A stretch of DNA of 64,000 nt from Primulina eburnea. Taxonomy: Eukaryota; Streptophyta; Magnoliopsida; Lamiales; Gesneriaceae. The notes beneath the pieces are model-generated. The model made no database searches, was not told the DNA's origin, and saw only the letters and a list, made by a program, of their open reading frames with translations. Location of the stretch: NCBI RefSeq assembly GCF_022965805.1, contig NC_133108.1, forward strand, positions 24,457,545-24,521,544, in the 5' to 3' direction. Position 1 is the first letter of the stretch. Every line of letters starts with the position of its first letter. Both the position numbers and the translations under genes were made by a program. Shown one piece after another: positions 11,559 to 22,464 of this stretch.

Positions 11559-11643
11559 ATACATACATATATAAAGTATTTTGACACCATTTTAAATTAA
11601 AACAACCAACTATATTTGAAACTCAAAAGAAGAATTCAAAACT

Positions 11644-14125
11644 TGAAATCGTCACCCGTTTTGCCAAATCTAAACTCTCAATATTTCAAAATATACTAAC
11701 ACTACCAACCTGTAAAAAACCACTCAAAATCAATATTAATAAAAGTCGTAAAAATTCTTAACAGAAACTCGTAATTCATAAGTCTTAAACATAAGTGCGG
11801 AAGAACAAGCGCAGGTCCTCGGGTTATGTGCACCTTCATTCCAGTCAGATCAACCATCAAGACCTCCATTATCATTGTTATCATATTTACCAGCATCAAT
11901 CACACCTAGTGAGTCTAAAGACTCAGCAAACCATATTCTTGATAACAAATAATACGTATACAGATCACATGCAACAGTAAAAATTACTTGTACGTAAAAT
12001 ATCATTTTAATAATCATGCATAACTTAAACATAAACATTTTCATATCATCATCAACATATTCTTATTCATCATAATTGTATACGTTTTCCTTTCGTTGAA
12101 TTCAGTTAGTTAATTGTGACTTTCGTATTAGGGGACATCAGCGACACTCTCACCTATCAAGTGAGCATTGGGCTTACGTATCATCGTATTAGTCACAACT
12201 AGTTCATTTCCTTCAACATTTCGTTTTTTCATCACTTTATAAAAATTAAACATGCATATATCTTTTTTCTTTTAAAACAAATAATGCAACATGTAAACAG
12301 TATTCAGTGCACTGTCACGATGTTTACTATTTTCTAGGTGTAAAATGACTATTTTACCCATGGACGTAAAATTCCTCGAATTTGACTTTTTTTAACTTTC
12401 ATTGACCCTAGACCATCCCAAATAATTATTTAAGCTTAAATTAAATTTTTCACTATTTTAATTAGCTTAAATTCTGGGCTTTCTAATTATTCTTTAATTA
12501 TTAATTCAATGAGCGTTTAATTCCTGAATTAATTCTATCTTTAAAATAAAATTCTCAAATTCAAAACTTAGACTTTTTATATTTAATTATTCCTTGTGAA
12601 CTATGACTCGACCGCCGTTGAACCACGTTTCAAACACTTAGCCATTAAACCCTAACTTTTGAACCCTATATAAACCCCTCGAGCCAACTCATGATTTCCA
12701 CGAGCCGCACCCGAACCACCCCGAGCCATCTTTGGACCAGGCCTCCCTTGCACCCTCTTGAACCCTCTGGACCCCGAGGACTTGACCCTAGCCCAAACTG
12801 AAGCCACCATAACAGATGCAAGCTGCGGCCAAGCCTCTTACATGCACTAGGACTCTTGCAACTCGCCTAACCCAGACCCTTGTACACCCTCTTAGGACCC
12901 TAGAGACGTAGCCTTGCCTAGCCCAGCCCTAAGCCCCTGTCCAAGCCAAAAACTCCCTTGCACAACAGCTGAACCCGCGCGCACACTCTCGAGTGGAGTC
13001 CTAGCTTGCTAGGACTCCTTCCCAGCCCTTGTGCTCGAGTCCTGGCATGGATAGGACTCCTCTCCTGACCCAACCATGACCCTAGCCCAGCCCTGCTCGA
13101 GCCAAAGCAAAGCCATGCACGGTTTAACCCATAACCCGATCACTTTGGCCCTAAAACATGCATATTGGTTCCATATTGTTTTTTTCTCGTTGCAGCGATT
13201 TAAATGCATCTTAGGACTCTTTAAATCATTTAAAAACAACCCTTAAACCTTCCCTAATCAAGGCAGCTCCTTCATGTAAGTAAACAACAAGTTTTGGATA
13301 AAAAAAACCATGCTTTAAATTTCATGTTTTGCACAAAACCAAAATAAATAAAATAGGTAGTTTTTTTCCATTAAATTCGTGATCAAATACATATTAGGGT
13401 GTGATAGATGAGAAAAGGGAATAAATATGGCGTGCATTTGCTTATTTAACGCACGAATTTCTTTGGCGATGCAAAGAACGACGACAAATGAGGACTTTTG
13501 CTTGAAGCTTTAGAGGGCCGATGCTAACACTTGAAATTATTGTGTGTGTGCTATGTATTTGGTGCAAGGAGTCTTTTGTGATGAGGAGAGGTGGGCGCGT
13601 ACTTTGTATAAATAAAGGGTAGGGTTTTTGGGCTTAATTTTTGATAGAATAATTAGTGTACAAGCTTGACCCCATTTGTAAACTATACTAGGCCGAATAA
13701 GCCCAATAGTGCATTTAAAATTTATTTTTTTAGGAAAGTTAGTGAAATTATTAGCCGAGTTGTCAAAACTTTCGTATTTTTGTTAAAAATCGAATACCGA
13801 TAAAAATTACGTCACGGCGAATAAAATCACCTCAAAAGTCCTTATTTCCTAGAAAACAAAAAACATCAACCTTATTTTAAATAATTAAAAACAATTATTA
13901 AATAAAAACATTTTCCATTTTTAGTCATCGATCTCCGTTCCTCGATCGCAGCTCAAATAACCTTTAATAATACATTTTAATGCATTCAGGTATAAAACTA
14001 CTATAAAATCATATAAACATATCAACATAATCAATTTATCAATTAAAATCAATTAATCAGCTATTTTCCATATTTCCTAGATTTTCATGCAGTTGAATTA
14101 CGTGGTCTTAATTTTGGACCTTACA
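11644..14125 (-). repeat. 3' LTR of element E (2.48 kb)
   Basis: Plus-strand TGAAATCGTC at 11644 corresponds to the LTR 3' end, and GGACCTTACA at 14125 to its 5' TG start on the minus strand. It aligns with 19558-20940 (GTGCGGAAGAACAAGCGC near 11795 and 19720) and with the solo LTR. It contains the GAGTCTAAAGACTC palindrome at 11911-11924 and a perfect hairpin at 12995-13018 (arms GGAGTCCTAGC and GCTAGGACTCC). A TATATAAA at 12667-12674 faces opposite to the element. Confidence 0.83.
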
Positions 14126-14142
14126 ATTCCTCTCTCTCTTAA
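14126..14142 (-). other. Polypurine tract of element E
   Basis: On the minus strand a run of AAGAGAGAGAGGAAT immediately precedes the LTR start TGTAAGGTCC at 14125. Confidence 0.65.
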
Positions 14143-14164
14143 ATAAAATTTTTTCCTCGAAATT

Positions 14165-14766
14165 AGAACTTACCGAATAGCTTTGGGTAGCGACTCCTCA
14201 AGTCCCTCTCGGTTTCCTAATTAGCTTCTTCTTCCGAGTGATTCAGCCACTTGACCTTGACCATCGGAAAGACTTTGTTTCAGAGTCTTCATTCTTGCCT
14301 ATCCAAGATTTATATAGGTATTTTTTCATAGGTCATATTTGCAGTCAATGGTAGAGGTTCATGATTTAGCGTATGTGATGGGTTCGACATGTACTTTCGT
14401 AGCATCGAGATATAAAACACATTGTGCGCTCCAGAAAGCATCGGTGGAAATGTCACTCTATAGGCTAGTGTTCCAACTATCTCCAAAATCTCATACGGTT
14501 CTATGAATCTTGGACTAAGTTTGCCTTTCTTGCCAAATCGCTTAATACCCTTCATAGGTGCTATTTTCACAAATATGTGGTCTCTCACTGCAAACTCTAG
14601 GTCTCGTCGTATCTTGTCGGCTTTGTGCAGTCTTCATTCGGTCTCCAATTTTGACTACTAGCTCTGATGTTTGCTTGATCAAACTCTCCCCTTTCACCAA
14701 CCTTGTCCCAATGAACAGATGATCTACATTTCGACCCATAAAGTGCGTCATAAAGAGCCATACCAA
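14165..14766 (-). pseudogene. Integrase C-terminus and chromodomain of element E
   Basis: Minus-strand frames give IGDRMKTAQSRQ, then HIFVKIAPMKGIKRF, GPYEILEIVGTLAYRV and MLRKYMSNPSHTLNHEPL, matching the C-terminal region of the Tekay-1 integrase. Farther on (about 14170-14280) a chromodomain-like stretch reads KVKWLNHSEEEAN, a stop, then ETERDLRSRYPKLF. Several frame changes and the stop inside the chromodomain make it nonfunctional. Confidence 0.78.
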
Positions 14767-14773
14767 TAGATGA

Positions 14774-15640
14774 TTAATAGCTATTATTGTTGGTGAACTC
14801 CACTAGAGCTAATTTTGGTTCCCAACTTTCTTGAAAATCAATAACACAAGCTCGAAGTAGGTCTTCCAAAATTTGAATAACTCTCTTTGACTGACAATCG
14901 GTTTGAGGATGGATTTTTGTACTGAAAAAAAATAATTTGTTCCCCATTACTGCATGTAGACTCTTCCAAAAAGATGACGTAAATCTCGGATATCTGTCAG
15001 AAACAATAGATACAAGAATCCCATGCAGACGAACTATCTCTCGAATATATAACTCCGGATACATTGTCATGGTGAATTTCGTCTTGATAGGTAGAAAACG
15101 CGCTGATTTTGTAAGACGATCTAATATCACCCATATAGCATTAAACCGTTTAATAGCCGTCGGCAATCCCACAACAAAGTCCATAGTGATATTCTCCCAT
15201 TTTCACTAAAATATAGGGAGTGGCTTAAGCTTTTTTGCTAGCCTCTGATGCTCTGCTTTTACTTGTTTAAATTTCAAACACTCGGTCATAAAATGCAGAA
15301 TATCACGCTTTATGTCAGGCCACCAATATAACAACTGAAGATCTTTGTACATCTTCGTGCTTCCAGAATGAATGGATGAATGGAATATGGTGAGTCATGA
15401 GTTTCCTTCATAATGAGCTCCCTCAAAGAGTCGTCTCTAGGAACCCATAAACGATCTCGATATCGAACTATACCATCCACCTCAGAATACAACTTCCGAC
15501 CCTTGGCTTCATCTCTTACTCTCCACTTTTGCAGTTGCTCATCATTGGACTGTCTCTCTCGGATTCTATCCCTCAAAGTTGACTGTACTGTCAATGTGGC
15601 AAGATTAGGGGGCTCGCCTCTAGCATACATTGTAAGCTCA
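14774..15640 (-). pseudogene. Integrase N-terminus and core of element E
   Basis: Core: MDFVVGLP carries the first Asp (about 15184), IVSDRYPRF the second, and the third catalytic residue is changed, CQSKRVIQ for the usual GQSERVIQ, so Glu is Lys. Upstream (15310-15630) lies the pre-integrase region with DEAKGRKLYSEVDGIVRYRDRLW and the start of the zinc-binding segment. The frame breaks between the two near 15300-15380. The lost Glu alone would abolish strand transfer. Confidence 0.8.
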
Positions 15641-16990
15641 AATCGCTATATCTCAGACTGCAATGGTCTTTGAAGTGATAATTGAGTAATAACTTCTGCA
15701 TTTCGACTCAAAATGTCTGCCACTAGATTAGCTTTTCCCGGATGATGGCTAATCTCATAGTAGTAGTCTTTCAGTAATTCAAGCCATCATCGCTGTATCA
15801 TATTCTTTCTTTTTGGGTGAAGAAGTATTTCAAACTTTTATGGTCGCTGAAAATCTTGCACTTCTCCCTAAATAACTAATATCACCATATCTTAATGCAA
15901 ATACTACCTGCAAGCTCAAGATCATGAGTGGGGTAGTTTTTCTCGTGAACTTTGAACTGTCTTGTTTCATAGGCTATAACTCGTTCATTTTGCATCAGAA
16001 CTGTGCCCAAACCAAGTTTAGAAGCATCAGACATACTCTCCTTGCCCCGATGGCATAGATAACACTGGCGCTGAAATCAAAACTTGCTTCAATTTGTCAA
16101 AACTGTCTTGGCATTGAGATCCCCATACAAACTTTGCATTCTTATTTGTCAAGGAGGTCATGAGTACCGCACTAGATGAGAATCCCTGAATAAACTTTCG
16201 GTAATAGCCAGCTAGTTCCAAGAAACTACGGATCTCGGTTACACTCTTCGGTATTGGCCATTCTTTCACTGCCTCTACTTTACTTGGATCAACCTCAACT
16301 CAATCTCTAGAAATGTTGTGGCCTAAGAACGCCACTCTATCGAACCAAAACTTGCACTTGCTGAATTTTGAAAACAACTTCCTATCTTGTAGTACTTGCA
16401 GTGTTGTCCTTAAATGACAAATATGCTCCACTTTATTTTTCGAATAAATCAAAATATCATCAATGAAGACTATGAAGAATTGATTCAGATAGGCTGAAAT
16501 ACGCGATTCACGATACCATGAAGATCACTGGCACATTGGTCAATCCAAATGGCATGACCATAAACTCGTAGTGCCCATATCTAGTCCGAAATTCTATCTT
16601 GTGAACATCGGACTCTTTCACTTTCAACTGATGGTATCCAGAACGAAGATCCATATTTGAGAATATCGATGCTCCTTGCAATTGATCAAATAAATCTTCA
16701 ATTCTTGGTAGAGGATACTTATTCTTGATAGTGACTCTATTCAGCTCTCGATAATCAATACAGAGTCACATACTACCATCCTTCTTCTTCACAAATAATA
16801 AGAGTGCGCCCCACGTAGAGTAACTAGGACGAATAAAACCCTTGTCTAGCAATACTTGGATTTGGTCTTTTAATTTTTTACTTCAGGGGGTGCTAGAAGA
16901 TAAGATGCTTTAGAAATAGATACAACGCCCGGCAATGACTCAATAGAAAATTCCACCTCACGGTCAAGTGGAATGACAGAAACGTCCTCA
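15640..16990 (-). pseudogene. RT and RNase H of element E
   Basis: Minus-strand translation gives RT motifs in scattered frames, including [25 protein letters not shown] and an intact [12 protein letters not shown] at about 16440-16475. RNase H pieces and the connection segment ([33 protein letters not shown]) lie at 15850-16269. Multiple stops and indels break every frame. Order and spacing match Tekay-1. Confidence 0.78.
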
Positions 16991-17216
16991 GGAAAGACAG
17001 TAGGAAAGTCTCTAAAAATATCAACATCCTCTAACTTTTTACTCATAGGAGCATGTGTGGTAGTGACACATGCTAGAAAAGCTCGGCATCCTCATCTCAT
17101 AAGTTTCCTCGCACATAGACAAGAGATAATGTACAGCATTTGCTTGTTCCTCACCGCCTCAAAGACAAAAGATTTCCCACTAGGCGGTCGAACAGACACT
17201 GTTCTCTAATGAAAAT

Positions 17217-17509
17217 CTATCGTATCTCCATTTGCTGATAACCATCCATACCGAGTATGATGTCAAATTCAGGCATAGGGATTACGATAAGATATGTCCG
17301 AACCACATCTTTAAATAAACGAAACTCCAGATTCTTCACAATACTAGACGTGATCATTTGGTCACCGGACGGAATAGAAACCTTGAAAACCAATCCCATA
17401 TCCTCAGTTGTAATATTCAGTAACTTAACAAAACTCTCAGATATGAAAGAGTGTGTAGCTCCCGAATCTAGCAATGCATAGGTAGCTACACTTAGAATGA
17501 ATATCCTCC
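17217..17509 (-). pseudogene. Protease domain of element E
   Basis: From the expected exon start at 17509 the minus strand reads R-I-F-I-L-S-V-A-T-Y then LLDSGATHSFIS, with the catalytic Asp-Ser-Gly, and later PEFDIILGMDG. The frame is open to 17217. It lines up residue for residue with the spliced junctions of Tekay-1 and Tekay-2. Confidence 0.78.
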
Positions 17510-18232
17510 ATGCGGCGAAATTTTTTAGATTATTCATGTTGAATCTTAAGGAATTGTACCATTAATTTCCCAAAAAATTCAGGAAGATGATCGATTGGAT
17601 CCTATGGTTCCTAGAAAGATACATAATTTCCCCCATTAATTTCTGATTAATTACAATTTGGCCCTTCAATTCTTCGAAATTCACATTTTAGTCCCAGAAA
17701 TTTTAAAAAATCGAAAATTGACCATTTAAAATTTTGGAATTTACGATTTTGGTCCCTGAAATTTTGAAAATTACACTTTTGATCCTTAAATTATCATAAA
17801 TTGCATTTCGGTCCCTAAAATTTTTCGAAAATTTCATTTTAGTCCTTAAACTTTCGAAAATTACAATTTAGTCCCTAGATTTCGGTTAATGGCATTTTTG
17901 ATCTTTATACTTTTGAAATTTTTTGCCCCAAAATTTCGTTAATCGCACAAAGTCCCTGAAAAATTCTAAACTCCTAATTATGCCGCTGTTTATGATTTTT
18001 CTCAAATTTTGGCAATAAAACTTTTATTTCGAATTATTACATCATTCATATAAATTAAGGCACAAAAATAATATCAATTTCTATGGTTTCTAAAATCATT
18101 CATTAATTCCATCAAAGGTAGAGCATACATCCTAATTTCCTCTAGGTTATCCTTAATCTCAATCAATTCTAATAACCAATTTAACATTTTGTGCAATAAA
18201 GGCAATATAAAAACGTTAAATAACTAGGTTAC
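17510..18232 (-). other. Gag/protease intron of element E, expanded, acceptor decayed
   Basis: The donor ACCG|GTAACC (exon end 18233) is the same as in Tekay-2 apart from the last codon. The exon on the far side begins GGAGGATA at 17509, exactly as in Tekay-1, but the preceding triplet is CAT where Tekay-1 has CAG, so the acceptor AG is lost. Length is about 723 bp against 194 and about 183 bp in the two other copies. The extra length is mainly the minisatellite-like array at about 17625-17965. Unspliced reading of gag stops five codons past the donor. Confidence 0.6.
17625..17965 (-). repeat. Degenerate tandem array (about 40-bp unit) inside the element E intron
   Basis: Repeated units on the plus strand follow the pattern TCGAAAATTACATTTTGGTCCCT, with AATTTTGAAAATT variants. 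I count roughly eight. The unit holds a GGTCCCT or AGTCCTT core about every 40 bp. Similar arrays are common in plant intergenic DNA and retroelement noncoding regions. Confidence 0.6.
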
Positions 18233-19275
18233 CGGTGATAAGGGTCGTTTCTACCTCCTCTTCAGCCTCTTCGCCATGAATAACATAAGCTCTCCCCGCT
18301 GTAGGTGCTTTTTTCTTTGGGCAATCTGCAGCCTTATGTCCTTCCTCCTTGCATATGAAGCATCTGAAAAATCCCCACATGCACTTGTCGTAATGTAAGC
18401 GATTGCACACCTTTCATGGTAGCTTCTCTGTAAGTTTCGGTGCTCCAGGTTGTGGTGGATGGTGGTCCTGGCTTCTTTGCTTGACCTTGAAGCTTTTGTG
18501 GCCCTTGAGATCTGGGAGGTCCCATTTATGGCTTTTTACTTGGCTGAGAATTCTTCTGGTGTTGCTGTCTTTTTCGTTGCCTCTCAAAATCAATGTCTTT
18601 CAAAGAGCTTGGCTTGAAATGCATAGGTAGTAGCAGCGGCATAATCCAAGGGTCGCATCCTAATCACATCACGATGTATGGTAGGTCGTAGACCATCCAG
18701 AAAGTGTCTAAGCTTCTCAGCAGCATCCCTAGCAATGAGGGGCACAAAGTGTCAGTCCCTATCGAACTTCCTCAAAAACTCAGCCACAGTTGTATCTCCT
18801 TGACGGAGAGTGATGAGTTCCTTCTTCAATCGTCCTCGGACGTCAGCAGTAAAGTACTTCTCATAAATATTTCCTTGAATCAAGCCCAAGTAAGAGTAGC
18901 GAGATTAACACCATACTCAACTCCTTCCCACCATAAAGAGGCATTATCCCTAAACATATATGTAGCACACCTCACGCGATCAACATCTCCCATTTCAAAT
19001 AGCGAAAGTGCACCTCAAATGCTCGAATCCAAGCCTTAGCAGCAAATGGGTCAGTGGTGCCAGAAAATTCCTTTGGCCTTAGCCTCCGGAACTGATCATA
19101 GATATCGTGTTGTGGCCTAGGAGCTTGCTGAAACTGCTGCTCAAATAAACAAGTCATGCCCTCCAGTGCATGCGTAGCAGAATCCCCATGAGGAGTGGGG
19201 GTGCATTAACATGACGATCCTCAACCTTCTTTGTCAGCCTATCACCAATAGGTGCGCGTTATGAGCCATTATATC
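18233..19275 (-). pseudogene. gag: gag of element E
   Basis: On the minus strand the capsid-like region includes DQFRRLRPKEFSGTTDP and AKAWIRAFEVHF (about 19100-18980). Several shifted segments match the Tekay-1 gag, followed by a CCHC knuckle, CFICKEEGHKAADC (about 18365-18324). It ends at AEEEVETTLITG, directly at the donor signature 18233/18232. Stops and frameshifts break the middle. Confidence 0.75.
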
Positions 19276-19543
19276 TGAAGGTTTTCAAAATTCTAAATGT
19301 AACCAACATGAATTTAAATCTAAGTTTTCGAATCATGCAACATATACTAATCCATTTTAGCAATTTTAAGCATATAAAACATATATTCTCATCAAGCTTT
19401 TAAACATGTGACATAAACATATAATTCATTTAATCATGCATGTATCATCATAAAGATCATATAAAGTTTATTAATTGCAATTTTGAGGCTTGACGACTGA
19501 GCTTCACGGCACTGACGGTGGCAAAACCCTTTATAGGAACATT

Positions 19544-19557
19544 GCTCTGATATCAAC
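19544..19557 (-). other. Primer binding site of element E
   Basis: Minus-strand TTGATATCAGAGCA follows the 5' LTR end (TTTCA). It resembles TGGTATCAGAGC with one mismatch, so an initiator tRNA-Met type PBS. Confidence 0.65.
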
Positions 19558-20940
19558 TGAAACGTCCATTACTCTTCACCCTCTTTGCCAAAACTAAACT
19601 ATAAATATTTCAAAATATACTAACACTACCAACCTCTCAAAAAAAAACCACTCAAATTCAATCATAATAAAAACGTAAAAATTCTTAACATAAACTCTTA
19701 AATCATAAGTCATAAACATGAGTGCGGAAGAACAAGCGCTGGTCGTCGGGTTATGTGCACCTTCAGTCTAGTCAAATCAACCATCAAGACCTCCATTATC
19801 ATTATTATCATATTCACCTACATCAATCACACATAGTGAGTCTAAAGACTCAACAACCATATTCTTGATAACAAATAATATGTATACAAATCAAATGCAA
19901 CAATGAAAATACTTGTACATAAAATATCATTTTCATAATCATGCATAAACTTAAACATAAACATTTTCATATCATCATCAACATATTCATATTCATCATA
20001 ATCGTATACGTTTTCCTTTCGTTGGATTCAGAACGTTAATTGCGATTTTCATATTAGGGGTTCGATGGATCCATCTACATGTAACCACAGTATTAGGCAG
20101 CGGGGATATCGGCGACACTCTCACCCGTCAGCTGAGCCTTGGCCTTACATATCATCGTATTAGTCACAATTACTTCACTTCCTTCAACATTTCGTGTCCA
20201 TCACTTTATAAAAATTAAACATGCATATATCGCTTTTCTTTTAAAACCAAGCGTACAACATATCTTTTAGTGTCCACATATTATCATAAAACCATAAACA
20301 TTTAAAATAAACATTTTAACATATAAAACAGCATTCAAAGTACTGCCACGATGTTTACTATTTTCTAGGTGTAAAAATGATCGTTTTACCCCTAGACGTA
20401 AAATTCCTCGAATTTGAATTTTTCTTACTTTCATTGACCCTAGACCATCCAAATTAATATTTAAGCTTAAATTAAACTTACCACAATTTTATTTAGCTTA
20501 AATTCTAGGCTTTCTAATTATTCTTTAATTATTAATTCAAGGAGCGTTTAATTCCCGAATTAATTCAAGCTTTAATATAAAATTCCCCAAATCAAAACTT
20601 AGACTTTTTATATTTTATTAACCCTCGTGAACCATAGCCATTAAACCCTAAGTTTTGAACCCTATACTAACCCCTCGAGCCAACTCATGATTTCCACGAG
20701 CCGCACCTAAACCACCCCGAGTCATCTTCGGATTAGACCTCCCCTGGACCCTCATTAACCCTCTGGTCCCCTAGGACTTGACCCAAGCCCAAACCGAAGC
20801 CACCCCTAACAGAAGCAAGTTGTGGTAGAACCTCCTACAGGCACTAGGACTCTTGCAACTCGCCTAAGACTCTAATCACTGAGCCTGACCCGATCCCAAA
20901 CCCTTGTGCACCCTCTTAGGACCCTAGAGACCTAACCTAG
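19558..20940 (-). repeat. 5' LTR of element E, interrupted fragment
   Basis: Collinear with 11644 to about 12925 of the 3' LTR: GTGCGGAAGAACAAGCGC near 19720, GAGTCTAAAGACTC at 19838-19851, and CCTATACTAACCCCTCGAG. It stops abruptly at AGAGACCTAACCTAG, where copia B begins with TGTTAGAG at 20941. The remaining 1.2 kb expected at the far side of copia B is not in the window. Confidence 0.82.
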
Positions 20941-21790
20941 TGTTAGAGTAGGTGTCCGTCAAATAAATAATATTTTTGAATATTGTGATTTTCATAAACA
21001 TTATTGTAGACAAAATTAAATTAATTTAAGTGTTGAATTAATTAAACACTAGTGGATCTAGTATAGTCCAAATAATTAAAATAATTCAAGTGTTGAATTA
21101 ATTAAATCACATTGAGTGTTGTAGAGCCTAATTGCAAATAATTATTCAACTAGTGGGCTTGATTAAATTCAATAAAAGTTTAATTGGTCTCAAATATGTT
21201 TGAGAAATTTAAATAAAAATCCATGGACTTTGTAATTGTTACAAGCCCAAATAAATTGCTTGCTTGGGAGTTGAAAGGCTGGAAGTCAACTTTTTGATTA
21301 AAGACATGCATGCCTTTGGAATACACTTTAAATTTTTATACAACCAAGAAAATTTCCTCCCCTTCTCTACTCCTAGGCACATGACCGAAATTTTTGTGCT
21401 TATTTTCTTCAACATTTTTTCTTCTTGATTTTATTCATGATAGAATACTCTTCTCAAAGAAAAATGCTCTAATTTTTCTAGTGAAAAATTAGAGTGGATC
21501 TTCCTTGTTAGTGGTGGACCTAATTTGAAGGAAGGAGTCCATTTGAGCAAGGAGTGCTCTTGAAAGCTTGTAGATTGTCTACCTCAAGAGCTAAGTTGTT
21601 TATTACTTAGTTGGAGCCAAAACATCAATTCTTGTGATTGATAGGTACATTTCTAAACACACTAGGTATGTTTTTTGTTTATTTTCATATTTTCTACACA
21701 CTATGTAGGATGCTCGGTTTTCTTGCTATTGAAAATATGATTTTCGAACTTTCAGTTGTGCATCGGGGCACCGTAATCGATCTCATTTCA
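20941..21790 (+). repeat. 5' LTR of copia B (850 bp, short form)
   Basis: Begins TGTTAGAGTAGGTG and ends CTCATTTCA before the PBS. After the first 20 bp it jumps to sequence matching position about 29230 of the copia A LTR, so the middle 1.2 kb of the long-form LTR is missing. LTR F has that middle section at least in part, so both forms exist in the genome. A donor-like GATAG|GTACAT lies at 21644/21645. Confidence 0.82.
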
Positions 21791-21806
21791 AGTGGTATCA
21801 ATAGCT
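21791..21806 (+). other. Primer binding site of copia B
   Basis: AGTGGTATCAATAGCT after the LTR corresponds to AGTGGTATCCGAGCT in copia A. It resembles the iMet-type PBS with changes. Confidence 0.55.
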
Positions 21807-21910
21807 AAGGTTACTATATTGTGTAAAAAATGCATGATATTATATGAGAAATATTTCTAACCGCGTGAGATAAATTCGTCGCAACAAATCGAGACCAGTT
21901 TTGAGGAGAA

Positions 21911-21948
21911 TTTCGGGCAGCTTGGGCTACACGAGGGGCTGCCCGAAA
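21911..21948 (+). other. GC-rich hairpin in copia B leader
   Basis: Arms TTTCGGGCAGC (21911-21921) and GCTGCCCGAAA (21938-21948) are perfectly complementary. Copia A has the same arm sequences in a related arrangement at 30221-30245. A poly-C run follows (about 21952-21977), probably a replication-slippage product. Confidence 0.65.
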
Positions 21949-22464
21949 ACACCCCCTCCCCCCCCCCCCCCCCCCCCGTCAATTAAAAAAATTTGTTGGC
22001 CGGAATCCCGCAACGGAGCTTCAACAACGACATGACCAGGGTTTCCAAGAGTGTTTTGGAATATCAACGTGTCATGGACCTTGAATTGTTGGGTCATTAG
22101 ATGGTTAACATATTTTTTGAAATTTTAATGGGCCAAAATATTTTTGAAGAAAAATTTCTTTTTGGGCCCTTAAGTTTAAATCTACAAAATTTTTATATAT
22201 TTTTTCATAAAATAAATAATTGAAGTTGGACTTTAATTATTTATAGTAAATTGTGATTTACAATAAATTTGGTTATAAATAAATTAAGTTCGTTTACTTT
22301 GTTGATTTAATATATAATCGTGGTGGTTAGTGATTGGATAAAGATATATAATATTGGATCAATTGATTATTGTGATAATTAATTGATGGTGTATGATATA
22401 TGATATTATGCATGAAGGATGATCAAAAGCATATGCCCAATTAGCTAGGTGTATGTTAGGATAT

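Larger units (their letters stand above)
11644..20940 (-). mobile_element. Element E: minus-strand Tekay-like gypsy element, heavily decayed, 5' LTR interrupted
   Basis: On the minus strand the order is 5' LTR (from 20940 down to 19558, incomplete), PBS, gag, intron-like gap, protease, RT, RNase H, integrase, chromodomain, polypurine tract and 3' LTR (14125 down to 11644). The LTRs belong to the same family as the solo LTR at 50777-53974. Copia B inserted into the 5' LTR at 20941. The rest of that LTR should lie beyond copia B but is missing, lost together with the 3' end of copia B. Numerous stops and frameshifts, more than in Tekay-1, mark it as old. Confidence 0.85.

Noticed and set aside
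17625..17965. CRISPR-like or centromeric satellite array
   Set aside because: Units are degenerate, AT-rich and few, with no spacer pattern. This is a plant nuclear minisatellite-like array inside a retroelement.
21952..21977. Poly-C run as a functional tract
   Set aside because: Homopolymer in a decayed leader, absent from copia A. Slippage or sequencing artefact is likely.
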